A stretch of DNA of 64,000 nucleotides. It comes from Kineococcus mangrovi. Its GTDB lineage: Bacteria; Actinomycetota; Actinomycetes; Actinomycetales; Kineococcaceae. A program made the translations under genes and the position numbers. The notes below the pieces were generated by a model. That model was not told the origin of the DNA. It did no database searches and saw only the letters and a program-made list of their open reading frames with translations. Shown here piece after piece: positions 6,818-20,324 of the stretch; the first letter of the stretch is position 1; every line of letters begins with the position of its first letter. The DNA is taken from contig NZ_JBGGTQ010000011.1 in NCBI RefSeq assembly GCF_041320705.1, forward strand, positions 1 to 64,000, read 5' to 3'.

Positions 6818-8823
6818 ACCCCGTGACCGTGGTCACGGGCGGCTCGGCGGCCCAGGACGCCCTGACCCTGCTCGTCGCCGCCCTGTGGGTCCTCGTCCCC
6901 GGCGCCGCCGTCCTCGCCGCCGCCGGGGTGCGCCGGCTGCCGCTCCTGCTCGGTGGCGCACCCACCGTGTCGATCGGGGTCTCCACGGTCGCCGCCAGCG
7001 CCACCGGCGCGACGGGGACCCGGTTCACGTGGTGGGGCGTCCTGGCCGCGGCCCTGGTCCTCGCGGTCCTGTCCCGGCTGGTGGGCGGCCGCGCCCGCGC
7101 GGCCGAGGGGCCCGCCCGTGGACCGCTGCTCGCCGGGGGCGTCCTCGTCCTCGCGGCCGCCGCCACGACGTGCGAGCTGTTCCGGCGGGGGGTGGGGGCC
7201 CTGTCCACCCCCTCGCAGGAGCACGACACGATCACCCACACCCTCATCACCGCGCGCATCCTGCGGACCGGCGACGCCGCCCCGTGGCGCGCTCAGGCGA
7301 TCGACGTCGTCACCGGCACCCCCGCGCAGTACTACCCCGACGGTCTGCACCAGTGGGCCGCCCTCGTCGCCCAGAGCGCCCGCGTGGACGCCGTCAGCGG
7401 CCTGAACGCCACGAGCGTCGTCGTCCTCGCGCTCGTCCAGACCCTCGGGCTGCTCGCCCTCGCCGACCGCGTCCTACCGCCGCGGTGGCTGCCCGCCGGG
7501 GGCGTCGCGGCCGTCGCCGCCTCGCTCGCGTACCAGCCGCTGCTCGCCATGCACCACGACTCCGGGGCCCTGCCCAACGCGGCCGCCGTCGCCCTGGCCC
7601 CCGGGGCGGTCGCGCTCGTCCTGCCCCCGCGCGAGGACCTGCCGTGGCGCGGGGTGCTCGGCCGGGTGCCCGCCCTCGCCCTCGCCTGCGCCGGGGCCGT
7701 CACCGTCCACCCCAGCGCCGCCCTCACCGTCGGCAGCGGCGTGGCGGGGGTGTGGGTCGTCGAGGTCGTCGTGCGCGCCGGGCACCGGCAGCGCCCGGTC
7801 GGTGCCCGGGACGGGCGGTGGCTGGCCGGTCTCGTCGTCACCGGGGCGCTCGCCGGAGCCCTGGTGGGCACCTCGCTGCTGCAGGCCGCCTCCGCCGGTG
7901 GCGGGTCCAGCTCCCGCTTCGAGCGGGACATCCCCGCCGAGTCGCTGCCCGACGCCCTGCACCGCGTCCTCACCCTCCCGCTGCAGGGCGGCATCGACCC
8001 CACCTGGACGCAGGAGCAGTGGGTCCTCGCCGTGGCGGTCCTCGCCGGGGTCGTCCTGGCCGGGCGCAAGGCCGCACCCGTCGCGGTCGTCTGGGCCGTC
8101 TGGTCGGCGTTCGCGGTCGCCTACCTCGTGGGCCTGCGGGGCCCCGGCCTGGACCTCGTGTGGGACTCGGCGTGGAACTCCTACTACCGCGTGGCCGCCC
8201 ACGCCAGCCCCTGGGCGTGGACGCTGGCCGGGGTCGCGGTCGTGCGGGTCGCGGACCGGCTGACCCGCGGGGGCCGGGGCGCACCCGCCGTGGCGGCCGT
8301 CCTGGGGGTGGCGCTGCTCGCGGGGGCGGCCAGCGAGTCGGCTCCCACCGAGGTGCGGGCCCTGCGCGAGCGGTACGCCGACCCCGCCTACGAGCGCATC
8401 GACGCCGACGACCAGGCCGCCGCCCGGTACCTCGCCTCCGTCGTGCAGCCCGGCCAGCGGGTGATGAACTCCGGCAACGACGGGTCCACCTACGCCTACG
8501 TCCTCCAGGGCGTCCCGGTCCTGGCCACCACCGCCGTGCCGCTGGCCTCCCAGCCCGACGTGCGGGTCCTGGCCCGCGACCTGCGCGCCAGGACCCCGCA
8601 GGTGCTCCAGATCGTGCGGCGCGACGACGTCGCGTGGGTCGTCGTCGACGCGCTGGCGCCGGGTCTGCCACTGCGGCCGGCCGACGCGGAGTTCTTCGGC
8701 GTCCCCGGGTACGCCGTGCCGCCCGGGCTCGTCGACCTCGACTCCGCCCCGGGCTTCCGCCGCGTCTTCACCAGCGGGTCGGTCGGGGTCTGGGCGATCG
8801 AGGGTCAGGCGCAGGGCTCGTGA
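6814..8823 (+). CDS. DUF6541-type multi-spanning membrane protein, probable GT-C-like envelope protein
   Basis: The protein has 669 residues and about 12-14 hydrophobic segments from residue 8 to about 500, then a periplasmic-looking C-terminal domain of about 150 residues. The conserved loop STPSQEHDTITHTLITARIL with downstream YYPDGLHQWAAL matches the DUF6541 family, known almost only from Actinobacteria and found in envelope-glycan clusters. The C-terminal part (YLASVVQPGQRVMNSGNDGSTYAYV) resembles the soluble domain of GT-C transferases. Transfer of sugars from a polyprenyl donor outside the membrane is plausible, but no activity is established for the family. It is coupled on both sides by four-base overlaps. 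Confidence 0.7.
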   Translation: MNPVTVVTGGSAAQDALTLLVAALWVLVPGAAVLAAAGVRRLPLLLGGAPTVSIGVSTVAASATGATGTRFTWWGVLAAALVLAVLSRLVGGRARAAEGPARGPLLAGGVLVLAAAATTCELFRRGVGALSTPSQEHDTITHTLITARILRTGDAAPWRAQAIDVVTGTPAQYYPDGLHQWAALVAQSARVDAVSGLNATSVVVLALVQTLGLLALADRVLPPRWLPAGGVAAVAASLAYQPLLAMHHDSGALPNAAAVALAPGAVALVLPPREDLPWRGVLGRVPALALACAGAVTVHPSAALTVGSGVAGVWVVEVVVRAGHRQRPVGARDGRWLAGLVVTGALAGALVGTSLLQAASAGGGSSSRFERDIPAESLPDALHRVLTLPLQGGIDPTWTQEQWVLAVAVLAGVVLAGRKAAPVAVVWAVWSAFAVAYLVGLRGPGLDLVWDSAWNSYYRVAAHASPWAWTLAGVAVVRVADRLTRGGRGAPAVAAVLGVALLAGAASESAPTEVRALRERYADPAYERIDADDQAAARYLASVVQPGQRVMNSGNDGSTYAYVLQGVPVLATTAVPLASQPDVRVLARDLRARTPQVLQIVRRDDVAWVVVDALAPGLPLRPADAEFFGVPGYAVPPGLVDLDSAPGFRRVFTSGSVGVWAIEGQAQGS

Positions 8824-10714
8824 CCTGGCACCCTGTGGCGGTGCCCCGCGCCGTCCCCGACCCCCACCAGGCCGCCGGTGCGACCCCGGTCCCCGAGAAG
8901 GTCGTCGCCGTGGTCGTCGCCCACGACCGCCGGGACCTGCTCCTCGCCGGGCTCGACGCCCTCGCGGCCCAGACGCGCCGGCCCGACGCGGTCGTCGTCG
9001 TCGACAACGCCAGCGGTGACGGCTCGCCCGCCGCCGTGCGGGAGTGGGCCGCCGCCCGCGACCTGCCTCCCGGCCTGCTCGTGGACCTGGTCGAGCTGCC
9101 CCGCAACACCGGCGGCGCCGGCGGGTTCGCCGCGGGTCTGGCCCGGGCCGTCCACCGGCACGCCGCGGACGCGGTCTGGCTCATGGACGACGACACCGTG
9201 CCCCGGCCCAGCGCGCTCGCCGAGTCGCTCACCGCCCTGCGCCGCACCGGGTCCGCCCTCGTGGCCAGCCGCGTCGTGTGGACCGACGGCCGCGACCACC
9301 CCATGAACACCCCCCGTGAACGGCCCGGCGCGGGCACCGCCGAGGTCCGCGCCGCCCGCGCCGCCGGGTGCGTCCCGGTGCGCTCGGCCAGCTTCGTCGC
9401 GGTCCTGCTCGACGCGCGGGCCGTGCGCGAGGAGGGTCTGCCGCAGGCCGCCTTCTTCCTGTGGAACGACGACTTCGAGTACACGGCGCGCCTGCTGCGC
9501 CACCGCCGCGGCGTCGCGTGCGCGGCCAGCGTCGTGGAGCACCGGACGAAGGTGTTCGGCGGTGCCGACGCCGACCCGGGGGAGCGCTTCGTCCTCGAGG
9601 TCCGCAACAAGCTGTGGACCTTCACCCGGTCCCGCCCCCTCGACACCCGCGACACCGTCCTCTACGGCGGGGCGACCGCCCGCCGCTGGGTGCGCACCCT
9701 GGCCCGCTCCCGGCGCCGCGACGTCCTGCTGCGCGGCCTCGCGGACGGGCTGCGCCAGGGCCTGGGGCGGCCCGCGCCCACCGCGACCGTCCTGGCCGGG
9801 CTCGGCGAGGTCTCCGACGACGTCCGCGCCGTCGAGGCCGGGGCCGGCCGCGCCCCCCTGGTTCCCGCCGACCCGGCCACCGGGCTGCCCCGCTTCTCCG
9901 TCCTGCTGCCGGTGTGGGCGCGCGACGACGCCACCCAGCTCCGGCGCGCGGTCGACAGCGTCACGGTCGACCAGGAGGTGCGCCCCGAGGAGGTGCTCGT
10001 CGTGCGCGACGGGCCCGTCCCGGCGGACCTGCGACGCGCCCTGGACGACCTCGCCCAGCGGCCCGGGGTCCGGGTGCTGGAGCTGCCCGCCAACGTCGGG
10101 CTCGCCCGCGCGCTGGAGGAGGGCTTGCGGTGCACCACCTTCGACGTCGTGGCCCGGATGGACGCCGACGACGTCAGCCTGCCCGGCCGGTTCGCCGCCC
10201 AGCTGCCGCTCATCGCCGCCGGGGCCGACCTCGTCGGCGCGGGGCTGCTGGAGATCGGCGCGCACGAGGACGACGTCGTGGGGCGCCGGGTCCCGCCGAC
10301 GGGTGCGGCGCAGATCGCCCGGTACGCCCGCTTCCACGACCCGTTCAACCACCCGACGGTGGTCTACCGCCGCTCGGCCGTGGCCGCCGCGGGCGGGTAC
10401 CGGGACCTGGACCTCATGGAGGACTACTGGCTCTTCGCGCGCATGATCGCCGCGGGGGCCCGGGTCGAGAACCTGCCCGAACCGCTCGTGAAGTACCGCG
10501 TGGGGGCCTCGCCGGACGCCGGGTCCTACGCCCGTCGCGGGGGGCTGCGGCTGTTCCGCTCCGAGCTCGCGCTGCAGCGCCACCTGCGCGCGGAGGGGTT
10601 CACCACGCCCGGGCAGGCCGTCCGCAACGTCGTCGTCCGCGGCGGGTACCGCTTCGTGCCCACGCGCGTGCGCACGGCCGCCTACCGCACCCTGATCGCG
10701 AGAGGGGGGAGCCG

Positions 10715-10718
<4 letters not shown>
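8820..10718 (+). CDS. Double GT2 glycosyltransferase: GlfT1-like domain fused to a second GT2 domain
   Basis: The protein has 632 residues and two complete GT-A domains. Domain 1 (about 25-300) has VVAVVVAHDRRDLLLAGL, VVDNASGDG, the glycine-rich NTGGAGGFAAGLARAV, metal-binding MDDDT at 122-126 and the catalytic-region WNDDFEY at 215. This is the pattern of GlfT1, which adds the first galactofuranoses to the rhamnosyl linker. Domain 2 (about 358-610) has FSVLLPVWARDD, VVRDGPVP, NVGLARALEEGL, MDADDVSLPGRF at about 447 and MEDYWLFARMI, a capsular-type GT2. The fusion would let two consecutive additions occur on one protein. It sits two genes before glf and glfT2 in the same operon. The start GTG 8820 overlaps the previous stop. 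Confidence 0.8.
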
Positions 10719-15233
<4,515 letters not shown>

Positions 15234-15235
15234 TC

Positions 15236-16120
15236 GTGGCCGTCGACACGACCGCACCGCTGGTAGCCCCGGGCCACGGCTCGGGGCTGCTGGACGTCGT
15301 CCGCTACCGGTACCTGCTCAAGCTCCTCGTCCGCAAGGAGATGCGGGTCCGGTACCGCGGGTCCGTCATGGGCCTGCTCTGGTCGTACGTGAAGCCCGGC
15401 GTCCAGTTCGCCGTCTTCTACTTCGCGATGGGGGAGTTCCTCCGGCTCAACGAGTCCGTCCCGAACTTCGCGGTCTACCTGTTCTCCGGCATCGTCGTGA
15501 TCAACTTCTACACCGAGGCGTTCGGCAACGCGACGCGCTCGGTCGTGGGCAACGCACCGCTCATCAAGAAGATCTTCCTGCCGCGCGAGCTGTTCTCGGT
15601 GTCCTCGGCGTGGGTGGCCTCCATCCACTTCCTGCCCCAGCTCGTCGTGCTGCTCATCGCGTGCGTGGCGACGGGCTGGCGGCCGGGTCCGGTGCAGCTC
15701 CTCGGCGGGCTCCTCGGGTTCGTCATCGTCGGGGTCCTCGCGGTCGGGCTCGGGCTGCTGTTCGGGGCGATCAACGTCCTGTACCGCGACTTCGAGAACA
15801 TCGTCGACCTGCTGCTCATGGTCGTCACCTGGACCTCCCCGGTCCTGTACGACTGGCAGAAGGTCGCGGCCGCCGTGGGCGGTCCGGACTCGTGGTTCAT
15901 GACGCTGTACCAGCTCAACCCCGTGACCGCGGCCGTGGAGCTGTTCCACTGGGCGTTCTGGTACCCCACGGGCGGGGTGCGGGAGGCCGCCGTCCCGCCG
16001 CCGCTGCCGCCGCACCTGCTGTGGTCGGGGCTGTGGGGCCTGCTCATCGCCGTCGTGCTGCTCGCGGTGGGGCAGGTCGTGTTCCGCCGCATCGAAGGCC
16101 GTTTCGCCCAGGAGCTGTGA
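15236..16120 (+). CDS. wzm: Polysaccharide ABC exporter permease (Wzm)
   Basis: The protein has 294 residues and six helices of the ABC2 type. The amphipathic N-terminal segment LLKLLVRKEMRVRYRGSVMGLLWSYVKP is the classic Wzm/TagG start, and the C-terminal half has the conserved NVLYRDFENIVDLLLMVVTWTSPVLY. With the ATPase encoded next it forms the channel exporting a finished lipid-linked polysaccharide. Its position directly after glfT2 argues that the cargo is galactan, as proposed for Rv3783 in mycobacteria. It starts at a GTG two bases after the glfT2 stop. Confidence 0.9.
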   Translation: MAVDTTAPLVAPGHGSGLLDVVRYRYLLKLLVRKEMRVRYRGSVMGLLWSYVKPGVQFAVFYFAMGEFLRLNESVPNFAVYLFSGIVVINFYTEAFGNATRSVVGNAPLIKKIFLPRELFSVSSAWVASIHFLPQLVVLLIACVATGWRPGPVQLLGGLLGFVIVGVLAVGLGLLFGAINVLYRDFENIVDLLLMVVTWTSPVLYDWQKVAAAVGGPDSWFMTLYQLNPVTAAVELFHWAFWYPTGGVREAAVPPPLPPHLLWSGLWGLLIAVVLLAVGQVVFRRIEGRFAQEL

Positions 16121-16926
16121 TGAGCGTGACGATGTCGAACTCAGGATCGAACCCCGGGTCGAACCCCCACCCCGGCCGGGCCGGCGCCCCCGGGCCCGGT
16201 GCCCCCACCGCCATCGAGGTGCGCGGGCTGGTCAAGGACTTCACCCTGCGCCACAACCGCTCCCTCAAGGAGCTGGCGATGGCCAAGATCCGCAAGCGGC
16301 CCATCTCGGACAGCTTCCGCGCCCTGCACGGCGTCGACCTGACCGTCCACCAGGGCGAGTCGGTGGCGCTGCTCGGGTTCAACGGGTCGGGCAAGTCGAC
16401 CCTGCTCAAGCTGATCTCCGGCGTCATGCGCCCCGACGAGGGCACCGTGGGCGTCCGCGGCCGCATCGCCGGGCTCATCGAGGTCGGCGCGGGCTTCCAC
16501 CCCGACCTGACGGGCCGGGAGAACGTGTTCCTCAACGGCGCCATCCTCGGGATGGACGAGGCGACGATCACCGCGCGGTTCGACGACATCGTCGCCTTCA
16601 GCGAGATCGAGCGGTTCATCGACACCGAGGTGAAGTTCTACTCCTCGGGGATGTTCCTGCGGCTGGCGTTCGCCGTCGCCGTGCACACCGACCCCGAGGT
16701 CTTCCTCATCGACGAGATCCTCTCGGTGGGCGACGAGCCGTTCCAGAAGAAGTGCCTGGCCCGCATCGAGGAGCTGCGCGCCGAGGGACGCACCCTCGTC
16801 ATCGTCAGCCACGACCTCGACATGGTCGCGGACCTGTGCACGCGCGGGATCCTGCTGGAGCAGGGCCGCGTCGTGGCCGACGACACCGCCGAGCGGGTCG
16901 TCGCCCGGATGCGGGGGCAGGGGTGA
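16120..16926 (+). CDS. wzt: Polysaccharide ABC exporter ATPase (Wzt)
   Basis: The protein has 268 residues. A low-complexity Gly/Pro/Asn head (1-30) precedes the ATPase. The family-typical pre-Walker segment FTLRHNRSLKELAMAKIRKR is followed by Walker A GFNGSGKST, GAGFHPDLTGRENVFLNG, a degenerate signature YSSGMFLRLAFAVA, Walker B VFLIDEILSVGD and the H-loop VSHDLDMV. There is no C-terminal carbohydrate-binding extension, so the transporter is of the type that exports without chain-cap recognition, like TagH or Rv3781. The ATG overlaps the permease stop by one base (TGATG). Confidence 0.9.
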   Translation: MSVTMSNSGSNPGSNPHPGRAGAPGPGAPTAIEVRGLVKDFTLRHNRSLKELAMAKIRKRPISDSFRALHGVDLTVHQGESVALLGFNGSGKSTLLKLISGVMRPDEGTVGVRGRIAGLIEVGAGFHPDLTGRENVFLNGAILGMDEATITARFDDIVAFSEIERFIDTEVKFYSSGMFLRLAFAVAVHTDPEVFLIDEILSVGDEPFQKKCLARIEELRAEGRTLVIVSHDLDMVADLCTRGILLEQGRVVADDTAERVVARMRGQG

Positions 16927-18479
16927 GCAGTCCGGTCACCGACCGGGTCCGGACGGAACCGACCGGCCGGCCGGTCTCGCGGGTGGGGGCGCTCGTCCCG
17001 GCCCTCGTCGTCGGCGTCCTGGCGGCCGCGACGTTCGTGCTGCTGCGCACCGCCCTCGTCGACGACGCCTACATCACCCTGGCCTACGCGCGGAACCTCG
17101 CGCTGCACGGCACGTGGGGGCTGCTGTCGGACGTGACCTCCAACACCGCGACCTCCCCGCTGTGGGTGCTGCTGCTGGGGGCGGTGACGTTCGTCGTGCG
17201 CCGGCCCGTCCTCGCGCTCGGCGTCCTGCACGTCCTCGTCGCCGTCGCGTTGACCCTGTCGCTGACGTCGGCCGCGCGCCGGACCCGGCTGCCCGCGTGG
17301 GTGGGGCCCGTCGCCGCCGTCGCGGTCGGGGTGAACCCGCTGCTGCTCAGCTCCGTCGGGCTGGAGTCGGCGTTCCTCGTCCTCCTGCTCTCGCTGCTCC
17401 TGCTCACGGCCGTGCAGGGGCGGGCGCTGCCGTTCGGCCTCGTCGCCGGGGCGGTGTTCCTCACGCGGATGGACGCCGGCGTCGTCATCGCCGTCGTCAC
17501 GCTGCTGACCCCGGCGATCCTGCGCCGGGTGTGGGTGGCCGTGCCCGCCGCCCTCGTCGTCGTGCTGCCGTGGATGGCGTGGAGCTGGTTCGCCCTCGGC
17601 TCGGCCGTCCCCGACACCGTCGTCATCAAGACGCTGCAGAAGTCGTGGGAGCAGTACGACGTCACCAACGGCGCGCAGATGTACGTCGAGGTCTACGGGC
17701 TCACGGCCGTGCTGGCGTTCCTGCCCGTCGTGCTCGGGGGTCTGGGCTGGTGCGTCCTCGCGGCGTTCGCCTGGACCGGCCGGCGCGCCGGGGACGGGGC
17801 CGGGCCCCGGCTGTGGCCGTGGCTGATGCTGGGGCTCGGGGGCCTGGCGCACTACGTCGCGCTGTCCCTGCTCGGGGTCCCGCCCTACCACTGGTACTAC
17901 GCGGTGCTCCTCGCGCTGTCGACGTTCACGGCCGTGGCTGCGCTCGGGGTGCTGTTCCGCTCCGTCGAGGTCCGGCCCGTCGGGCTCGGCGCGGCCGCGG
18001 CGGCCGTGGTCGTGTGCGTGGCGAGCGTCGGGGTCGACCTGCGCGCGGGCACCCCGTGGCGCATCGCGCCCATTCAGACGAACTGGGCCGAACCGGCGCA
18101 GTACACGCAGATCGCCCTCGACGTGCAGCAGGTGCTGCGCGAGCGCGGGGGCCCGCAGCACGTGGGCTCGCCCGGGGAGGTGGGCCACCTCGCCTACGTC
18201 TGCGACTGCGTCGTGGACTACTTCGCCGACCCCGCCCGCGTGCAGCCGATGATCGAGCAGGTCGAGGCCGAGGCCTCCCCGCTGGGCCGCCGGCTGCTGG
18301 AGTGGAACTTCACCCACCGCGACACGGCCGCCGAGCCCGTCCCCGTGGCCGGTGACCTCTTCCGCTTCGACCGCGGCACCGAACCCCCCGCGGCGCGCGA
18401 CCTGCCCGCGTGGCCGGTCACGACGACGTGGGACATGCCCCTGTCCGACATCGTCCTGCTCCCGGCGGGTGGTCTGTGA
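16923..18479 (+). CDS. GT-C membrane glycosyltransferase, AftB-like candidate
   Basis: The protein has 518 residues and about nine to ten helices between 20 and 395, followed by a soluble C-terminal domain of about 120 residues. The first extracytoplasmic loop carries LVDDAYITLAYARNLALHGTWG, with the paired acidic residues expected for catalysis in GT-C enzymes. GVNPLLLSSVGLESAFLVLL is a further conserved membrane segment. In mycobacteria AftB (Rv3805c) lies beside the UbiA and PAP2 genes, exactly as here, and adds terminal beta-1,2 arabinofuranose from decaprenyl-phosphoryl arabinose. The context supports the same role; a mannosyl- or other arabinosyltransferase cannot be excluded. Both ends overlap neighbours by four bases. 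Confidence 0.65.
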   Translation: MSSPVTDRVRTEPTGRPVSRVGALVPALVVGVLAAATFVLLRTALVDDAYITLAYARNLALHGTWGLLSDVTSNTATSPLWVLLLGAVTFVVRRPVLALGVLHVLVAVALTLSLTSAARRTRLPAWVGPVAAVAVGVNPLLLSSVGLESAFLVLLLSLLLLTAVQGRALPFGLVAGAVFLTRMDAGVVIAVVTLLTPAILRRVWVAVPAALVVVLPWMAWSWFALGSAVPDTVVIKTLQKSWEQYDVTNGAQMYVEVYGLTAVLAFLPVVLGGLGWCVLAAFAWTGRRAGDGAGPRLWPWLMLGLGGLAHYVALSLLGVPPYHWYYAVLLALSTFTAVAALGVLFRSVEVRPVGLGAAAAAVVVCVASVGVDLRAGTPWRIAPIQTNWAEPAQYTQIALDVQQVLRERGGPQHVGSPGEVGHLAYVCDCVVDYFADPARVQPMIEQVEAEASPLGRRLLEWNFTHRDTAAEPVPVAGDLFRFDRGTEPPAARDLPAWPVTTTWDMPLSDIVLLPAGGL

Positions 18480-19006
18480 ACGCAGTGGAACGGGTGGCCG
18501 CGCTGGACCTGCGGGTCCTGCGGGCCGTCCAGGAGAAGGTCGCCCTCCCCGGCGCCGTGCCCGTGGCGAGGGGGCTCTCGCACGCCGGTGAGCACGCCGC
18601 CGCGTGGATCGGGATCGGCGCGGCGGGGTTCTGGTGGGACCGCCGTCGCCGCCGCGAGTGGGCCGTCGCCACGACCGCGGTCGTCGCCGCGCACGGCGCC
18701 TCCGTCGTCCTCAAGCGCGTCGCGCGCCGGCACCGCCCGCTGGACCACCACGTCCAGGTCCGCGTCGGGACGCCGAGCCGGTGGAGCATGCCGAGCTCGC
18801 ACGCCACGTCGACGACGGCCGCCGCCATCGCGTTCGCACCGCTGCTGCCCGTCCCCACCTGGCCGCTCGTGCCCGCGATGCTGGCCTCCCGGCTCGTCCT
18901 GGGCGTGCACTACCCCAGCGACGTCACCGCCGGTGCGGCGCTCGGCGCGGCGACGACCGTCGTGGTCCGCCGGGTCGCCGCCGGTCTCGCGGAGCGGTCC
19001 GGGTGA
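18476..19006 (+). CDS. PAP2-family lipid phosphatase, probable decaprenylphosphoryl-5-phosphoribose phosphatase
   Basis: The protein has 176 residues and five or six helices. All three motifs of the acid phosphatase superfamily are present: KRVARRHRP (KX6RP), the PSSHAT box (PSGH variant), and SRLVLGVHYPSD (SRX5HX3D), including both catalytic histidines. In mycobacteria the homologue next to ubiA (Rv3807c) is the candidate that removes the 5-phosphate of decaprenylphosphoryl-phosphoribose before epimerisation. Placement immediately before the UbiA gene with a four-base overlap supports this. The long alternative reading from 18410 has no support. Confidence 0.82.
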   Translation: MNAVERVAALDLRVLRAVQEKVALPGAVPVARGLSHAGEHAAAWIGIGAAGFWWDRRRRREWAVATTAVVAAHGASVVLKRVARRHRPLDHHVQVRVGTPSRWSMPSSHATSTTAAAIAFAPLLPVPTWPLVPAMLASRLVLGVHYPSDVTAGAALGAATTVVVRRVAAGLAERSG

Positions 19007-19893
19007 GCGTGACCGGGACGTCCCCCTCCGTCCTGCCCGGGTGGTTGCGGGCGATGCGCCCGCGGCAGTGGGTCAAGAACGTCCTCGTCCTGGCGCCGGT
19101 GTTCCCGGCCGGGGAGCAGGTCGGGCTCGACACCCTCACCGGCGTCGGCGTGGCCTTCGTGCTGTTCTGCCTCGTCTCCAGCGCCGTGTACCTCGTCAAC
19201 GACGCCAAGGACGTCGAGGCCGACCGCGCCCACCCGCGCAAGCGGTTCCGGCCCATCGCCGCGGGCGAGCTGTCGGCCCGCACGGCCGTCGTCCTGGCCG
19301 CCGCCCTGGCGGTCGTCAGCCTCACCGGGGGCCTGCTCTGGCAGCCGATGCTCGGCGTCGTCCTCGCCGTCTACCTCGCGATCCAGCTCGCGTACTGCTT
19401 CGGCGTCAAGCACGAACCCGTCCTGGAACTGGCCTGCGTCGCCTCCGGGTTCCTGCTGCGGATGCTCGCCGGGGGGACCGCGGGGGACATCCCGCTGTCG
19501 GGGTGGTTCCTGCTGACGACGGCGTTCGGGTCGCTGTTCATGGCGGCCGGCAAGCGCTACGGCGAGGCGCGCCGCGGTGAGCTCACGGGCGAACCCGTGC
19601 GCCGCGTCGTGCAGCGGTACACGACGACCTACCTGCGGTTCGTGTGGACGCTGGCCGCGACCGTCGTCGTCACCACGTACGCGCTGTGGGCCGTGGAGGT
19701 CCTCGTGCCGCAGTCGGGCACGCAGCTCGCGACGCTGACGGTGGTGCCGTTCATCCTCGCCGTCCTGCGGTACGCGGTCGACGTCGACAGGGGCGCCGCC
19801 GAGGAACCCGAGGAGATCGCGCTGCACGACAAGGTGCTCCTCGTGCTGGCCCTGGCCTGGTGCGGGTCGCTGCTGCTGGCGGTGTGGCTGTGA
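19003..19893 (+). CDS. ubiA: Decaprenyl-phosphate phosphoribosyltransferase (UbiA family)
   Basis: The protein has 296 residues and nine helices of the UbiA prenyltransferase fold. The first aspartate-rich motif is NDAKDVEADR, preceded by the typical MRPRQWVKNVLVLAPVF opening; the second conserved region is AAGKRYGEARRGE. In mycobacteria Rv3806c transfers 5-phosphoribose from PRPP to decaprenyl phosphate, the first step to the arabinose donor DPA. The MRPRQWVKN start and the Arg/Lys-rich loop AHPRKRFRPIAAG are diagnostic of this subgroup rather than of quinone-pathway UbiA. It is coupled to the PAP2 and GtrA genes by four-base overlaps. Confidence 0.9.
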   Translation: MSVTGTSPSVLPGWLRAMRPRQWVKNVLVLAPVFPAGEQVGLDTLTGVGVAFVLFCLVSSAVYLVNDAKDVEADRAHPRKRFRPIAAGELSARTAVVLAAALAVVSLTGGLLWQPMLGVVLAVYLAIQLAYCFGVKHEPVLELACVASGFLLRMLAGGTAGDIPLSGWFLLTTAFGSLFMAAGKRYGEARRGELTGEPVRRVVQRYTTTYLRFVWTLAATVVVTTYALWAVEVLVPQSGTQLATLTVVPFILAVLRYAVDVDRGAAEEPEEIALHDKVLLVLALAWCGSLLLAVWL

Positions 19894-20324
19894 TCCGGGC
19901 CGTGACGCAGCACCACCGCTTCGGCGAGGTCGTGCGGTTCCTCGTCTCCGGCGGCATCGCCTACCTCGCCGACCTGCTCGTGTTCAACGTGCTGCTGTTC
20001 TCCGGCGTCGGCTCGGCCTGGTCCAAGGTCGTCTCCAGCGTCATCGCGATCTTCATCGCGTTCCTCGGGTCGCGGTACTACACGTGGCGCGACCGGCGCA
20101 GCGCCCACCCGGGCCGGGAGTACGCGCTGTTCTTCCTGTTCTCCGCGATCGCGGCGGGGTTGCAGCTGCTGTGCCTGGTCATCACCCACTACGGGTTCGG
20201 CTGGACGTCGCCGCTGGTGGACAACCTGTCCGGCAACGTCGTCGGCATGGCGATCGCCATGGTGTTCCGCTTCGTGACGTTCCGGACGTTCGTCTTCCCG
20301 GACCGGTCCGCCTCGCGTGCCTGA
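19890..20324 (+). CDS. GtrA-family small membrane protein
   Basis: The protein has 144 residues and four helices in the GtrA arrangement: VVRFLVSGGIAYLADLLVFNVLL, VVSSVIAIFIAFLGSRYYTWRDR, EYALFFLFSAIAAGLQLLCL and GNVVGMAIAMVFRFVTFRTFVF. The RYYTWRDR and FRTFVF signatures are typical. GtrA proteins were named as flippases of polyprenyl-phosphate sugars; the mycobacterial member of the arabinan cluster, Rv3789, is instead thought to recruit other arabinan proteins. Its place immediately after UbiA supports a role in handling the decaprenyl-phosphate arabinose precursor. Confidence 0.85.
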   Translation: MIRAVTQHHRFGEVVRFLVSGGIAYLADLLVFNVLLFSGVGSAWSKVVSSVIAIFIAFLGSRYYTWRDRRSAHPGREYALFFLFSAIAAGLQLLCLVITHYGFGWTSPLVDNLSGNVVGMAIAMVFRFVTFRTFVFPDRSASRA